The position numbers were made by a program, and so were the translations under genes. A stretch of DNA of 42,706 nucleotides, taken from Cyanobacteria bacterium QS_8_64_29 (GTDB lineage Bacteria; Cyanobacteriota; Cyanobacteriia; Cyanobacteriales; Rubidibacteraceae). Location: the NCBI GenBank assembly GCA_003022125.1, contig PXQH01000055.1, positions 1-42,706 on the forward strand, read 5' to 3'. Positions 33,870 through 42,505 of this stretch are shown piece by piece. Under the pieces are notes generated by a model that ran no database searches, was not told the origin of the DNA, and saw only the letters and a list, made by a program, of their open reading frames with translations. The first letter of the stretch is position 1. Each line of letters opens with the position of its first letter.

Positions 33870-35090
33870 ATGAAACTTGCCTCCCTCGAGACCACTCCCA
33901 ACCCCAACTGCATGAAGCTCAACCTGGATGAAGTGATCGCGGATCAGCCCCTAACCCTCAAGCCTGATCGCCGCCCGGAAGGCGTCCCCTCCGCTGTGGC
34001 GAAGCTGATCGAGATTCAAGGCGTGCAAGAAGCATTTTTGGCCCAAGATTTTGTCACGCTCACGCGCCAGGGCAATGCCGATTGGGAGCCCATTCTGGCC
34101 TCAGCGGCCCGGGTGCTGGGCATTGCCAAAGGCGCCGATGCCGAGCTGCTGGCCCGCTCCCAGTCGGCGGCTGGCGGCGAAGCAACGACCGACAGTCAAG
34201 CCCGCTCCAGCGCTCCTGCCGCTAGTGCCGGTGAGGAGCCAGCCTTGGGCGAGGTGGAAGTGGCCGTGCTCTACTTCCGCGGCATTCCCACCCAGGTGCG
34301 CGCCACTGGCGCCGAGGCGCAAGCTCGCACTGCGCTGCCGGATCGCTTTAACGAGACCATGCAGCGCGTTGTGGAAGCCACCGGGGCCAACTACGTTTTC
34401 GAGCGCCATTGGGAGCCCTACGGCTCGCGCTACGGCCAACCCCAGGAGGTGGCCGATATGGTCGCCGAGGAGCTGGATAGCGCCATCGATGGCGAGCGGC
34501 TCGCCCGCATCGAGCGGGCGGCGGCCCAAGGCACGCCAGCCGCGGAGCCGGACGAAACGGCAGCCCAGCGGGCCGAAGCGCTCGCGCAGCTGCGCAGCGA
34601 CGATTGGAAGGAGCGGCTCAAAGCCATCCAAATCCTCGATATTGACGCCGAGACGTTTCCAGCCATCGTTGAGGCCCTCCAAGATCCGCGAGCGGCCGTC
34701 CGCCGCTGGGCCGCTGTCCTGCTAGGCGGCAGCGAGATGCCCGAGGCTATCGAGCCGTTGAGCGAGCTAGCCTGTCGTGATCGCTCGGCGATCGTTCGCC
34801 GCACTGCCGGCGATGCGCTTAGCGACTTGGGCGATCCGCGCGCGACGCCCACCATGGGCCAGCTGCTGGGCGATCCCTCCAAGCTCGTCCGCTGGCGAGC
34901 GGCGCGCTTTCTCAACGAAAGTGGGGACCAGCGTGCCCTCGAAACCCTGCAACAGGCCATCGAGCGCGAGTGTGAATTCGACGTGCGCCTGGAGATGAAC
35001 GCAGCGCTCGAGCGCATCCGCAGCGGTGGCGAGCGCCAGCTCCCCATGTGGATGCGCCTCTCGCAAAGCGGCAATCAGCCAGCCGGATAG
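33870..35090 (+). CDS. Nfu-N / virulence-factor / HEAT repeat protein
   Basis: 406 residues in three parts. Residues 1-90 form an Nfu N-terminal domain (LETTPNPNCMKLNLDEVIAD ... FLAQDFVTLTRQ), then an Ala/Ser linker, then the conserved 'virulence factor' domain (AVLYFRGIPTQVRA ... RFNETMQRVVEATGANY), then HEAT-like repeats from about 240 to the end (WKERLKAIQILDI; PRAAVRRWAAVLLGG; IVRRTAGDALSDLG). This is the CvfC/YpgR-type architecture. Lacking the Nfu C-x2-C domain it should not carry a cluster. Start ATG at 33870. Its end overlaps that of convergent cobS by 16 bases. Function unknown. Confidence 0.8.
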   Translation: MKLASLETTPNPNCMKLNLDEVIADQPLTLKPDRRPEGVPSAVAKLIEIQGVQEAFLAQDFVTLTRQGNADWEPILASAARVLGIAKGADAELLARSQSAAGGEATTDSQARSSAPAASAGEEPALGEVEVAVLYFRGIPTQVRATGAEAQARTALPDRFNETMQRVVEATGANYVFERHWEPYGSRYGQPQEVADMVAEELDSAIDGERLARIERAAAQGTPAAEPDETAAQRAEALAQLRSDDWKERLKAIQILDIDAETFPAIVEALQDPRAAVRRWAAVLLGGSEMPEAIEPLSELACRDRSAIVRRTAGDALSDLGDPRATPTMGQLLGDPSKLVRWRAARFLNESGDQRALETLQQAIERECEFDVRLEMNAALERIRSGGERQLPMWMRLSQSGNQPAG

Positions 35091-35854
35091 AGCACGGTTA
35101 GCGCCCCCAGCAGCAGCGCTTCCGTCCACTCCACGACGGCACCGTAGGTATCGCCAGTGTGGCCGCCCAAGCGCCAGGCAAACCAGGCGCCGACCGCAGC
35201 GGCGATGGCGGCACCGGCCGGGATGGCTGCCAGTGCCGCCCAACCACCCCCTGGCGACTGCCAGACCCCCAACCCGCCGAGCACCAGCAGGCCCGCCAGG
35301 CCCAGCAGCAGGTCCTGAGGCAGGCGCAGGGCGGGCCGGTGAAAGGCGCCCTTGCCTGCGGCCTTGAGGTAGGGATAGCCCGCGATCGCCGCGACCAGCC
35401 CCCAGCGTCCCCAACCCGCCGCTGCCATTAAAGCCCAGCTGCGCCCGGCTGTCAGCTCGCTCAGCGCCAGCGTTTTGAACCCTAGCAGCACGATGGCGGC
35501 CATAACGCCAAAGGCCCCGGTGGTGCTATCGGCCATAACGGCCAAGCGCCGCTGGGGATCGGTTGCGGCCAGGCCATCGGCCGCGTCCATGGCGCCATCG
35601 AGGTGGAGGCCGCCGGTCAGGGCGAGCCACACGGCAACCAGCAACGCGCTGCGCGCGAGCGGGGGCATTCCCACTCCGGCCAGCGCGACATCCAATCCGG
35701 CCACAATCCCGCCTATGGCTATCCCGATCCAAGGCGCCCAGCGGGCGACCTGCTCCCAGGCAATGGGCCAGTGCCGGGGTAGCGGAATGGCGGTAAAAAA
35801 GACGATGGCCCCCAGCAAGGAGGCGACCCACCCAGGCAGTTGCGGGCGTGGCAT
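35075..35854 (-). CDS. cobS: Adenosylcobinamide-GDP ribazoletransferase
   Basis: 259 residues, multi-pass membrane enzyme that joins alpha-ribazole to adenosylcobinamide-GDP, the last step of cobalamin (pseudocobalamin in many cyanobacteria) assembly. [14 protein letters not shown] near the start, the metal/GDP motif [26 protein letters not shown] and the C-terminal [11 protein letters not shown] are family hallmarks. Start ATG at 35854; the ATG at 35932 would run into tgt and adds unrelated residues. No other cobalamin genes are near. Divergent from tgt. Confidence 0.93.
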   Translation of the reverse strand: MPRPQLPGWVASLLGAIVFFTAIPLPRHWPIAWEQVARWAPWIGIAIGGIVAGLDVALAGVGMPPLARSALLVAVWLALTGGLHLDGAMDAADGLAATDPQRRLAVMADSTTGAFGVMAAIVLLGFKTLALSELTAGRSWALMAAAGWGRWGLVAAIAGYPYLKAAGKGAFHRPALRLPQDLLLGLAGLLVLGGLGVWQSPGGGWAALAAIPAGAAIAAAVGAWFAWRLGGHTGDTYGAVVEWTEALLLGALTVLYPAG

Positions 35855-35925
35855 ATTGGCTCGCGATCGCAATAACTGTTGGACTGGGGCTGGTGCAGCC
35901 GCCAGCGAGTCAGGGATCCCGCGCT

Positions 35926-37056
35926 TTGGCATTTGGATTTCAACGCCAGGCCCAGTGCAGCCAAACGCACGCTCGCGTGGGGCGTTTTTGCACGCCGCAC
36001 GGCGCCGTTGAGACCCCCTGCTTTATGCCAGTGGGGACGCTCGCGAGCGTCAAAGGGATGACGCCGGCCCAGCTGCATGCTGCGGGCACCCAGATGCTGT
36101 TGGCCAATACTTACCACTTGCACCAGCAACCCGGCGAGGCAATCGTCGAGCGCGCGGGCGGCCTGCATGCCTTTATGGCCTGGGACGGCCCGATTCTGAC
36201 CGACTCAGGCGGCTTTCAGGTCTTTAGCTTGGGTGATTGCCGCCAGGTGAGCGACGCCGGCGTGACGTTCCGCTCGCCGCGCAGCGGCCAAACCATCGAG
36301 ATGACGCCCGAGCGGGCCACGGCCATCCAAAACGCGCTGGGGGCCGATGTCATCATGGCCTTCGATTGCTGCCCGCCCTATCCGGCCGACCGCGCGGTCA
36401 TTGAGGCGGCAACGGCCCGAACGAATGCCTGGTTGCAGCGCTGCATTGCAACCCACCAGCGCCCGGGCGAGCAGGCCCTGTTTGGCATCGTTCAGGGCGG
36501 CGCGCATCCGGATTTGCGCGCGGCAGCTGCCCGGGCCGTCACCGATTGCGATTTACCCGGTTACGCCATTGGGGGCGTGAGCGTCGGCGAGCCAGTCGAG
36601 ACCATCCGGGCCATTGTCGGCAAGACAGCGCCCCTGCTGCCTGCCGACAAACCCCGCTACCTGATGGGGGTAGGCACCTACCGCGAGATGGCCCACGCGA
36701 TCGCCAGCGGGGTGGATTTGTTCGACTGCGTCCTGCCAACGCGGTTGGGCCGCCATGGGGCAGCGCTGGTGCGAGGAGAGCGCTGGAACCTGAAAAATGC
36801 GCGCTTTCGTCAGGACTGGGCTGCCTTGGACGGGGACTGCGCTTGCTATACGTGCCAGACCTTTAGCCGGGCCTACCTCCATCACCTGATTCGGGCGGGC
36901 GAGCTGCTGAGCGGTACGCTGCTATCGCTGCACAACATCACCGAGCTCGTGCGCTTCACCGAGCGCTTGCGCGCGGCCATCCGGCGCGATCGCCTGACAG
37001 CCGAGCTGACTGCTTGGGTCGATCCCCCCGCTCGGGCGGCCCCGGAGTCGTGTTAA
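35926..37056 (+). CDS. tgt: tRNA-guanine transglycosylase
   Basis: A 376-residue enzyme that exchanges guanine-34 for preQ1 in GUN-anticodon tRNAs. [29 protein letters not shown] with the general Asp, [10 protein letters not shown], and [13 protein letters not shown] with the nucleophilic Asp are seen; zinc ligands are in [17 protein letters not shown]. The start is taken as TTG at 35926 ([18 protein letters not shown]), with an AGGGA site, giving the usual family length. A GTG at 35848 would add an unlikely hydrophobic leader. psbK follows 49 bases later, a linkage common in cyanobacteria. Confidence 0.92.
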   Translation: MAFGFQRQAQCSQTHARVGRFCTPHGAVETPCFMPVGTLASVKGMTPAQLHAAGTQMLLANTYHLHQQPGEAIVERAGGLHAFMAWDGPILTDSGGFQVFSLGDCRQVSDAGVTFRSPRSGQTIEMTPERATAIQNALGADVIMAFDCCPPYPADRAVIEAATARTNAWLQRCIATHQRPGEQALFGIVQGGAHPDLRAAAARAVTDCDLPGYAIGGVSVGEPVETIRAIVGKTAPLLPADKPRYLMGVGTYREMAHAIASGVDLFDCVLPTRLGRHGAALVRGERWNLKNARFRQDWAALDGDCACYTCQTFSRAYLHHLIRAGELLSGTLLSLHNITELVRFTERLRAAIRRDRLTAELTAWVDPPARAAPESC

Positions 37057-37105
37057 TCTACTGAGGCAGCACGCGAGCCACCGGCCGCAACGGCCGTACT
37101 GCCTT

Positions 37106-37243
37106 ATGGAAGCAGGCATTCTCCTGGCCAAACTGCCCGAGGCCTACTCGGCTTTCAAACCGCTAGTTGACGTCCTGCCGCTAATCCCACTGTTTTTCCT
37201 GCTGCTTGCGTTTGTCTGGCAGGCGGCGGTCGGATTCCGTTAG
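37106..37243 (+). CDS. psbK: Photosystem II reaction centre protein K
   Basis: A 45-residue precursor: [20 protein letters not shown], then [20 protein letters not shown] and VGFR. The KLPEAY cleavage region and the P-x2-PLFF-x2[11 protein letters not shown] membrane span are diagnostic of PsbK, which sits beside CP43. No Shine-Dalgarno is visible; a small CGGCCG-CAA-CGGCCG hairpin (37082-37096) precedes the start. Downstream of tgt on the same strand. Its stop overlaps the stop of the convergent glutathione S-transferase by three bases. Confidence 0.95.
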   Translation: MEAGILLAKLPEAYSAFKPLVDVLPLIPLFFLLLAFVWQAAVGFR

Positions 37244-37803
37244 GCCGACCGGGTGCCGATGTTTTTTTGAAACGCTTCTCGCTGCGAGAGGCGCTCGAGG
37301 TAGGCCTGCAGCTGGGGATGCCCGTCAAAGGTCAAGCCCAACATCAGCTGGGCGTAAGTCAGATAGGCCCCTACGGCTACATCCGCTGCCGTCAGCTCCT
37401 CGCCCAGTAGAAACGAGCGTTCCCCCAAGGTTTGCTCGAGCGGCGCGAGTAGCTTGGGCATCTCGCGCTCCCGAGCCGACTCCATAAACAGGTTGGGCGC
37501 GAGCGTGGCATTGGCAAAGATGACCCACTGCGCCGTTTCCATGCGCGCTTGCAGCGCATGGGCCGTCAGCTCGCCCGCTTTCTCGGCCAAATACAGCAGG
37601 ATGGCGCCCGATTCCCACAGCTTGAGGCCGCCATCGGTAATTGCGGGCACTTTACCGACCGGATTGATCTCCAAAAAGGCAGGCTGCCGGTGCTCGCCTG
37701 CCTCCATATCGAGCTGAACGAACTCGTAGTCCAGCCCTTTTTCCTCCAGGTACCAGTGCGCGATCGCGGCGCGGCTGCGGGCACCCCCGTAGAGCTTTAG
37801 CAT
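37240..37803 (-). CDS. Glutathione S-transferase family protein
   Basis: 187 residues. Thioredoxin-fold N-domain: [33 protein letters not shown] (cis-Pro), and [14 protein letters not shown] (Glu-Ser glutathione site); the helical C-domain ends [20 protein letters not shown] with the N-capping box D. The R-S-R-A active-site start suggests a Ser-type GST. Start ATG at 37803; a 12-codon GTG-type extension was rejected. Substrate unknown. Convergent with psbK. Confidence 0.88.
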   Translation of the reverse strand: MLKLYGGARSRAAIAHWYLEEKGLDYEFVQLDMEAGEHRQPAFLEINPVGKVPAITDGGLKLWESGAILLYLAEKAGELTAHALQARMETAQWVIFANATLAPNLFMESAREREMPKLLAPLEQTLGERSFLLGEELTAADVAVGAYLTYAQLMLGLTFDGHPQLQAYLERLSQREAFQKNIGTRSA

Positions 37804-37854
37804 GGCGTCGTCGGCACTCCCGCGCTCGTCTCCCGCCATTGTACCGGGCCGCGC

Positions 37855-38280
37855 TCAGGGCGAGTTGCTACGCTCGCCGGTAGCCGACAGTTGCTTGCCC
37901 GCACCCGTGGGGGGCTCGGTCCAGATAATCTGGCGCTGGGCGGGCCGCAGCAGGTGGGTTTGCTCGCGGACGATCGTGCCCGGGTGTTGCGGGTTGAGAT
38001 TGTGGCCCAGGCGCTGGCGCAGGCGATCGACGCGCTGCTCGGTGCGCCCGAGATCGGCCTGCAACCGATCGAGCTGCTGCTGTTGCTGGCGGTAGATGGG
38101 CAGGAGTTGGTTCAGCGCCGCGATCGCCGCCGCAATCAGCAAGCTGTTAATGCCCAATTTGAGGCCGGCTTCAGCTGCCAGCGTCCGGCTGGCTGGCAGC
38201 TGCTGGCGGCGCTGGCGCGGCGCGCGGCGGCGGGACCGCGATCGCCGGGGGGTGGGCTCAGTGGGCGCCGGTGCGTTCAT
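37855..38280 (-). CDS. Conserved-looking coiled-coil membrane protein, unknown
   Basis: 141 residues. A basic N-terminus rich in Arg and Pro (SRSRRRAPRQRRQQ, about 14-28), one membrane-spanning segment (LKLGINSLLIAAAIAALNQL, about 40-60), a Gln-rich coiled coil (YRQQQQQLDRLQADLGRTEQ and on, to about 95), then a tail with HPGTIVREQTHLLRPAQRQI. The layout recalls FtsB/FtsL-type or stator proteins but no signature proves it. Start ATG at 38280. It lies between the GST and psaM genes, all on the minus strand. I do not recognise the family. Confidence 0.6.
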   Translation of the reverse strand: MNAPAPTEPTPRRSRSRRRAPRQRRQQLPASRTLAAEAGLKLGINSLLIAAAIAALNQLLPIYRQQQQQLDRLQADLGRTEQRVDRLRQRLGHNLNPQHPGTIVREQTHLLRPAQRQIIWTEPPTGAGKQLSATGERSNSP

Positions 38281-38397
38281 GGGGATCCCGCTTGCGCGCT
38301 CGCGCCCAGTATACACGCCGCGGACAAGGGGCCAACCCCCTCAGTGAGGGGAACTGCCCATGATGGTCCCGGCGCGTCAGTCCTGATTGGCTGCCGC

Positions 38398-38487
38398 CTA
38401 TTTGTAAAGCTCGGTTGCCAGCCGGAATGCCAAAACCCCGGGCACGAGAGCGACAGCCAACGCAATCAAAACCTGAGCGTCTGACAT
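38398..38487 (-). CDS. psaM: Photosystem I reaction centre subunit XII
   Basis: A 29-residue single-span protein, MSDAQVLIALAVALVPGVLA then FRLATELYK. The D-x-Q-V-x2-AL-x3-L-x2-VLAFRL-[AS]-TELYK pattern is that of PsaM, near the PSI trimer axis. Start ATG at 38487 with a TGAGGG site at proper spacing; longer frames through here are upstream noise. Divergent from the TerC-family gene. Confidence 0.94.
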   Translation of the reverse strand: MSDAQVLIALAVALVPGVLAFRLATELYK

Positions 38488-38667
38488 CACAAAAACCCTC
38501 ACTCGGCACGTCACTCTACCAAGGTGGGCGATCACAGTGGCATCGCGAAGCCATGCGTTACAAAACGCCACATTCGACCCCAGCACTCAGCCGTCAGGCA
38601 GCGGCGTTCCGGACGTTAGCCTAAGGAGCAGGCCCTCGAGCAGTTGAGCCGCTCCCTGCCAGCACGC

Positions 38668-39390
38668 ATGTTAGACGCAGCTGCCGATCTCCCTGTAGAA
38701 GCCGGCCTGGAAACGCCATTTTTGCTGGCCGTACTGGTGGCCCTGGAGGTCGTGCTGTCGGCCGACAATGCGATCGCGCTGGCCGCGATCGCCCAAGGGC
38801 TGCCCGACAAGCAGCGCCAGCGCCAAGCGCTCAATTTCGGCCTGGTGGCCGCTTACGTGCTCCGGGTCGCGCTCATCTTAATGGCGAGCTGGGTCGTGCA
38901 GTTTTGGCAGTTTCAGGTTTTGGGCAGCCTGTACTTGCTGTGGTTGGCCATCAAGCATTTTGCCTGGCGGGGCGCGAGCGCCAACGGGACGAACCCGCGG
39001 CAGTTTGCCTCGTTCTGGCAGGTCATCCCCGCAATCGCGCTGGCCGATTTGGCCTTTTCGCTCGATAGTGTGACGACAGCGGTCGCCATTGCTGACGAAA
39101 CGTGGCTGGTGGTGGCAGGCGGAACGATTGGTGTCATCGCGCTGCGCTTTTTGGCTGGCTGGTTCATTCAGTTGCTGAACGCGTTCGAGCGCCTCGAAGA
39201 CGCCGGCTACCTCACGGTGGGCTTGGTGGGCCTGCGGTTGCTGGTGCGCGTGATCGCGCCCACCTGGGTACCGCCCGAGTGGGCCATGGTGGCCGTCGTT
39301 GGCTGCGCGTTCGCTTGGGGCTTTTCCAAGCGCACCTCACCAGCCCTAAAAGGCCCAGACGAGCGAGCCTCGCTGATTGCTAGAGAGTAG
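38668..39390 (+). CDS. TerC family integral membrane protein
   Basis: 240 residues with about seven spans. EVVLSADNAIALAAIA and ADLAFSLDSVTTAVAIAD are the two conserved acidic motifs in membrane helices, with a G-x2-ALRFLAGWFIQLL segment between repeats. Members export or handle metal ions (Mn2+); plant TERC is needed for thylakoid biogenesis. A Mn role is possible here but not shown. Start ATG at 38668 (MLDAAADLP); the TTG at 38644 is not needed. The GH13 gene follows after 59 bases. Confidence 0.88.
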   Translation: MLDAAADLPVEAGLETPFLLAVLVALEVVLSADNAIALAAIAQGLPDKQRQRQALNFGLVAAYVLRVALILMASWVVQFWQFQVLGSLYLLWLAIKHFAWRGASANGTNPRQFASFWQVIPAIALADLAFSLDSVTTAVAIADETWLVVAGGTIGVIALRFLAGWFIQLLNAFERLEDAGYLTVGLVGLRLLVRVIAPTWVPPEWAMVAVVGCAFAWGFSKRTSPALKGPDERASLIARE

Positions 39391-39449
39391 GGCCGTGGTA
39401 GCGTTGGCCCGAGCCGCGCAGTTGCATTGCCAAAAGACCAACGCCCAGT

Positions 39450-40910
39450 ATGGCCATCGAGACGCCCGAGTGGGTCAAGCACGCGGTTTTTTATCACATT
39501 TTTCCTGATCGCTTTGCTCGCGGGAAACCGCCCCGCGGTGGCGCCCGCCCGTGGACCGATAGCGTTTCGTTCGAGCCCTGGATGGATCCCCCCACGCTAG
39601 GCGGCTACAAAGGCGGCGACCTCTGGGGCATCGCTGAGGGACTTGCCTACCTGCAAGATCTGGGCATCGATGCCATTTATCTGACCCCCATTTTTCGGGC
39701 GGCCTGCAATCACCGCTACCACACCCACGACTACTATCAGATCGATCCGCTACTCGGTGGCAACGAGGCGTTCCAAGCCTTGCGGGATGCGGCCCACCAG
39801 CGCGGCATCAAGATCGTGCTCGATGGGGTTTTTAATCATGCCAGTCGGGGCTTTTTCTACTTCCACGACATTCTGGAGAACGGCCCCCACTCCCCCTGGC
39901 TCGACTGGTTCAAAATCCGCGACTGGCCCGTATCGGCCTACGACGGCAGCAAGCCAGCTAACTACGATAGCTGGAGCGGCAATCGGGCGCTGCCCGAGTT
40001 CAACCACGACTGCGCCGCCGCCCGCGAGTACCTCATGCAGGTGGGCGAGTACTGGATCGCCCAGGGCATCGATGGTTGGCGCCTGGATGTACCCTTTGAG
40101 ATTGAGGCACCTGGGTTTTGGCAGGAGTTCCGCCGGCGCGTTAAAGCCATCAACCCCGAGGCCTACCTGGTGGGCGAGATTTGGGGAGACGCCAGCGCCT
40201 GGCTGGATGGGACCCAGTTTGATGGGGTCATGAACTACCGCTTTTGCGGCCCGACAATCGCGTTTGCAGCGGGCGAGCGCGTCAGGCCCGAGTACGTCGA
40301 GCAGCCTGACTATGCTCCCTATCCGCCGCTGGATGCGGCGGGCTATGCCAGCGAGATTGCCACGTTGCTCGAGCTGTATCCGCGCGAAATTGGGCAGGCG
40401 CAACTCAACTTGCTCGACAGCCACGATACGGCCCGGCTGCTCACCATTGCAGGCGGCGATCGCGCCAGCATCCACCTTGCGACGCTACTGCTGATGACCT
40501 TTCCCGGCGCCCCCAGCATTTACTACGGCGATGAGGTGGGCCTGCCAGGCGGCCTGGACCCGGACTCGCGGCGCGGGTTCCCCCCGCACGCGCAATGGGA
40601 TGGCGAAACGCGCCAAATCCATCAAGAGCTAATTGCACTGCGCCGCGCGCACCCGGCCCTGCACACTGGCGATTACCGCATCCTGCTGGCCGAGGGAGGG
40701 GTGTATGCGTTCGCGCGCGTTTTGGGGACAGCCGAGCTTATTGTGGCCGTCAACGCCGGGACCGAAGCGGTCTCAGTGGCTATTGAGGCCCCGTCCCTGC
40801 AATCCCAACCCGAGCGGCTGCGCTACGGCCGCGCCCAACTGAGCTGGGACGGCTCGACGCTGCAGTTGGACCTCCCAGCTCGCAGCGGCTGCGTCCTATC
40901 AAACGAATAG
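39450..40910 (+). CDS. GH13 alpha-amylase family glycosidase
   Basis: A 486-residue (beta/alpha)8 enzyme. Region I is DGVFNH (125-130), region II GWRLDVPFE with nucleophile Asp213, region III GEIWGD with acid/base Glu243, region IV LDSHDTARL with Asp326. The HAVFYHIFPDRFARG opening and CNHRYHTHDYYQID fit the neopullulanase/cyclomaltodextrinase/maltogenic subfamily, but the N-terminal CBM34 domain of those enzymes is absent. No signal peptide, so it likely works in the cytosol on glycogen-derived oligosaccharides. Start ATG at 39450. The thymidylate synthase gene starts 13 bases after it. Confidence 0.9.
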   Translation: MAIETPEWVKHAVFYHIFPDRFARGKPPRGGARPWTDSVSFEPWMDPPTLGGYKGGDLWGIAEGLAYLQDLGIDAIYLTPIFRAACNHRYHTHDYYQIDPLLGGNEAFQALRDAAHQRGIKIVLDGVFNHASRGFFYFHDILENGPHSPWLDWFKIRDWPVSAYDGSKPANYDSWSGNRALPEFNHDCAAAREYLMQVGEYWIAQGIDGWRLDVPFEIEAPGFWQEFRRRVKAINPEAYLVGEIWGDASAWLDGTQFDGVMNYRFCGPTIAFAAGERVRPEYVEQPDYAPYPPLDAAGYASEIATLLELYPREIGQAQLNLLDSHDTARLLTIAGGDRASIHLATLLLMTFPGAPSIYYGDEVGLPGGLDPDSRRGFPPHAQWDGETRQIHQELIALRRAHPALHTGDYRILLAEGGVYAFARVLGTAELIVAVNAGTEAVSVAIEAPSLQSQPERLRYGRAQLSWDGSTLQLDLPARSGCVLSNE

Positions 40911-40923
40911 GATCGAGTCGCTT

Positions 40924-42462
40924 GTGCCTTCAGCGATCCCTGTTGTGACTGCGACCTCGCAATCGCCGTATCGGCCGCTCTACAAGCCCAACCAGCTCCT
41001 GTGCGGCACGGGGCAGGTTGCCATCGTGACCGGCTGGACGCGCAAAGACGCGGTGGGCAAGCATCTGGCGCCCAGCGAATACGCCGCGATCGGGCAGCTG
41101 TACTCGCCGGCACGCGGGGTGAACCTGCTAGCGCGCAACCTGCTGCTCAACCCGCAGGTTCGCTTTCTGGTGGTGCTGGAGGCCACGGCGGCTGATCGCA
41201 ATGCCGGTGCGTGCCGGTGCTTGCTGGATTTTTTCCGCAACGGGTTTACCAGCGGCACTAGCGATGCCGGGCAGCCCTGCTGGGTGGTGCGATCGCCAGT
41301 CGCGGGCTATCTCGACGGCGAAATCCCGGCGGCAGCCCTAACGGCGTTGCGGCAGTCGGTTGCGTGCCGTGCGGCCAGCTCAATTGCCGAAGCCATCGAG
41401 CAAGCGCGCGCTTGCGCCCAGCAAGGACCGCTGCCGCCGTGGGGCGAGCCCCAGCAGTTTCCCATGCCCGAGGCGGCACCCACCGTTTACCCGGGGCCGC
41501 GCTACGGCCATCGCATTGAAGGCCGCACCATTGCCGAGACCTGGATCCAGCTGATCCACCGCGTCAAAACCACCGGCACAATCCGCCCGACCGCCTACGA
41601 CGGGCAGTGGCAAGAGCTGATCGACCTCATGGCGATCGTCACGGCAGAACCCGAGGACTTTTACTTCCCCGAGCCCAATTACCTCCCCATCGGCCGCCCT
41701 TTCATCCAGGACTACATCAACGAAATCTTGGCGGATGCCGCCCCGCAAGCCGGCGTGCAGTACACCTACGGCCAGCGGCTGCGCTCCTGGTTCGGGCGCG
41801 ACCAGATCGAGCAAGCCATTCAAACGCTAACCGCCGACCCCCACTCCACGCGGGCAGTCATGTCGCTTTGGGACGTGCGGGATGGCGAGGCCAGCGACAG
41901 TCCGCCTTGTCTCAATCACGTGTGGCTGCGCCTGGTTGAGGGGGAACTCTCGCTCACCGCGACCTTTCGCAGCAATGACCTATTCTCGGCCTGGCCGGCC
42001 AATGCCATGGGGTTGCGCGCCCTGCAGCAGTACGTGCGGGACCGGCTCAATGCCAGTAACAACGGCAGCATCCAGCTGGGACCGCTCATCACCCTCAGCC
42101 AAAGCGCCCACATCTACGACGATTGCTGGGAGAGTGCTGATCGCGCCATTCGGGAACACTACCCTCAGCTATGCCGCCAGCGCCATTACGCTGACCCCTG
42201 GGGGAACTTCATTATCAGCGTTCGAGCAGCGGATATTTTAGTCGAGCGCACCACCCCCCATAGCGGGGAAACGGTCGCGCACTACACTGGCACCTCGGCC
42301 CAGCAGCTCTACCGCGAGATTGCTGCCGACTGCCCGAGCTTGCAAGTCGAGCATGCGCTGTATTTAGGCACGGAGCTGCAAAAGGCCGAAACCGCTCTAC
42401 GAGCCCCCGAGCGCTTTCGCTACGAACAGGATCGTCCCCTAGCGGACGTACAGAACGATTGA
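40924..42462 (+). CDS. DUF4346-thymidylate synthase fusion (archaeal-type TS)
   Basis: 512 residues. The C-terminal half has thymidylate synthase landmarks: RSWFGRDQIEQAIQTL, SPPCLNHVWLRL with the catalytic Cys329, and TFRSNDLFSAWPANAMGLRA, corresponding to the R-S-x-D ... N dUMP site. The N-terminal ~190 residues (GQVAIVTGWTRKDAVGKHLA ... YSPARGVNLLARNLLLNPQV, RFLVVLEAT) resemble DUF4346, related to the MtrA subunit of tetrahydromethanopterin methyltransferase. It would make dTMP from dUMP; the cofactor carrier may not be the plain folate. GTG start at 40924, no clear ribosome site. Confidence 0.75.
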   Translation: MPSAIPVVTATSQSPYRPLYKPNQLLCGTGQVAIVTGWTRKDAVGKHLAPSEYAAIGQLYSPARGVNLLARNLLLNPQVRFLVVLEATAADRNAGACRCLLDFFRNGFTSGTSDAGQPCWVVRSPVAGYLDGEIPAAALTALRQSVACRAASSIAEAIEQARACAQQGPLPPWGEPQQFPMPEAAPTVYPGPRYGHRIEGRTIAETWIQLIHRVKTTGTIRPTAYDGQWQELIDLMAIVTAEPEDFYFPEPNYLPIGRPFIQDYINEILADAAPQAGVQYTYGQRLRSWFGRDQIEQAIQTLTADPHSTRAVMSLWDVRDGEASDSPPCLNHVWLRLVEGELSLTATFRSNDLFSAWPANAMGLRALQQYVRDRLNASNNGSIQLGPLITLSQSAHIYDDCWESADRAIREHYPQLCRQRHYADPWGNFIISVRAADILVERTTPHSGETVAHYTGTSAQQLYREIAADCPSLQVEHALYLGTELQKAETALRAPERFRYEQDRPLADVQND

Positions 42463-42505
42463 TGGTACCCAAGCTGCACCATCCGTTCGGATCTGCGGAA
42501 GGTCG

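Noticed and set aside
37082-37096. CGGCCG-CAA-CGGCCG hairpin before psbK as a tgt terminator.
   Set aside because: Short, no U tract, and nine bases before the psbK start; more likely incidental or a translation-level structure.
38338-38352. CCCCTC-AGT-GAGGGG hairpin after psaM as a terminator.
   Set aside because: Only six base pairs and no U run on either strand.
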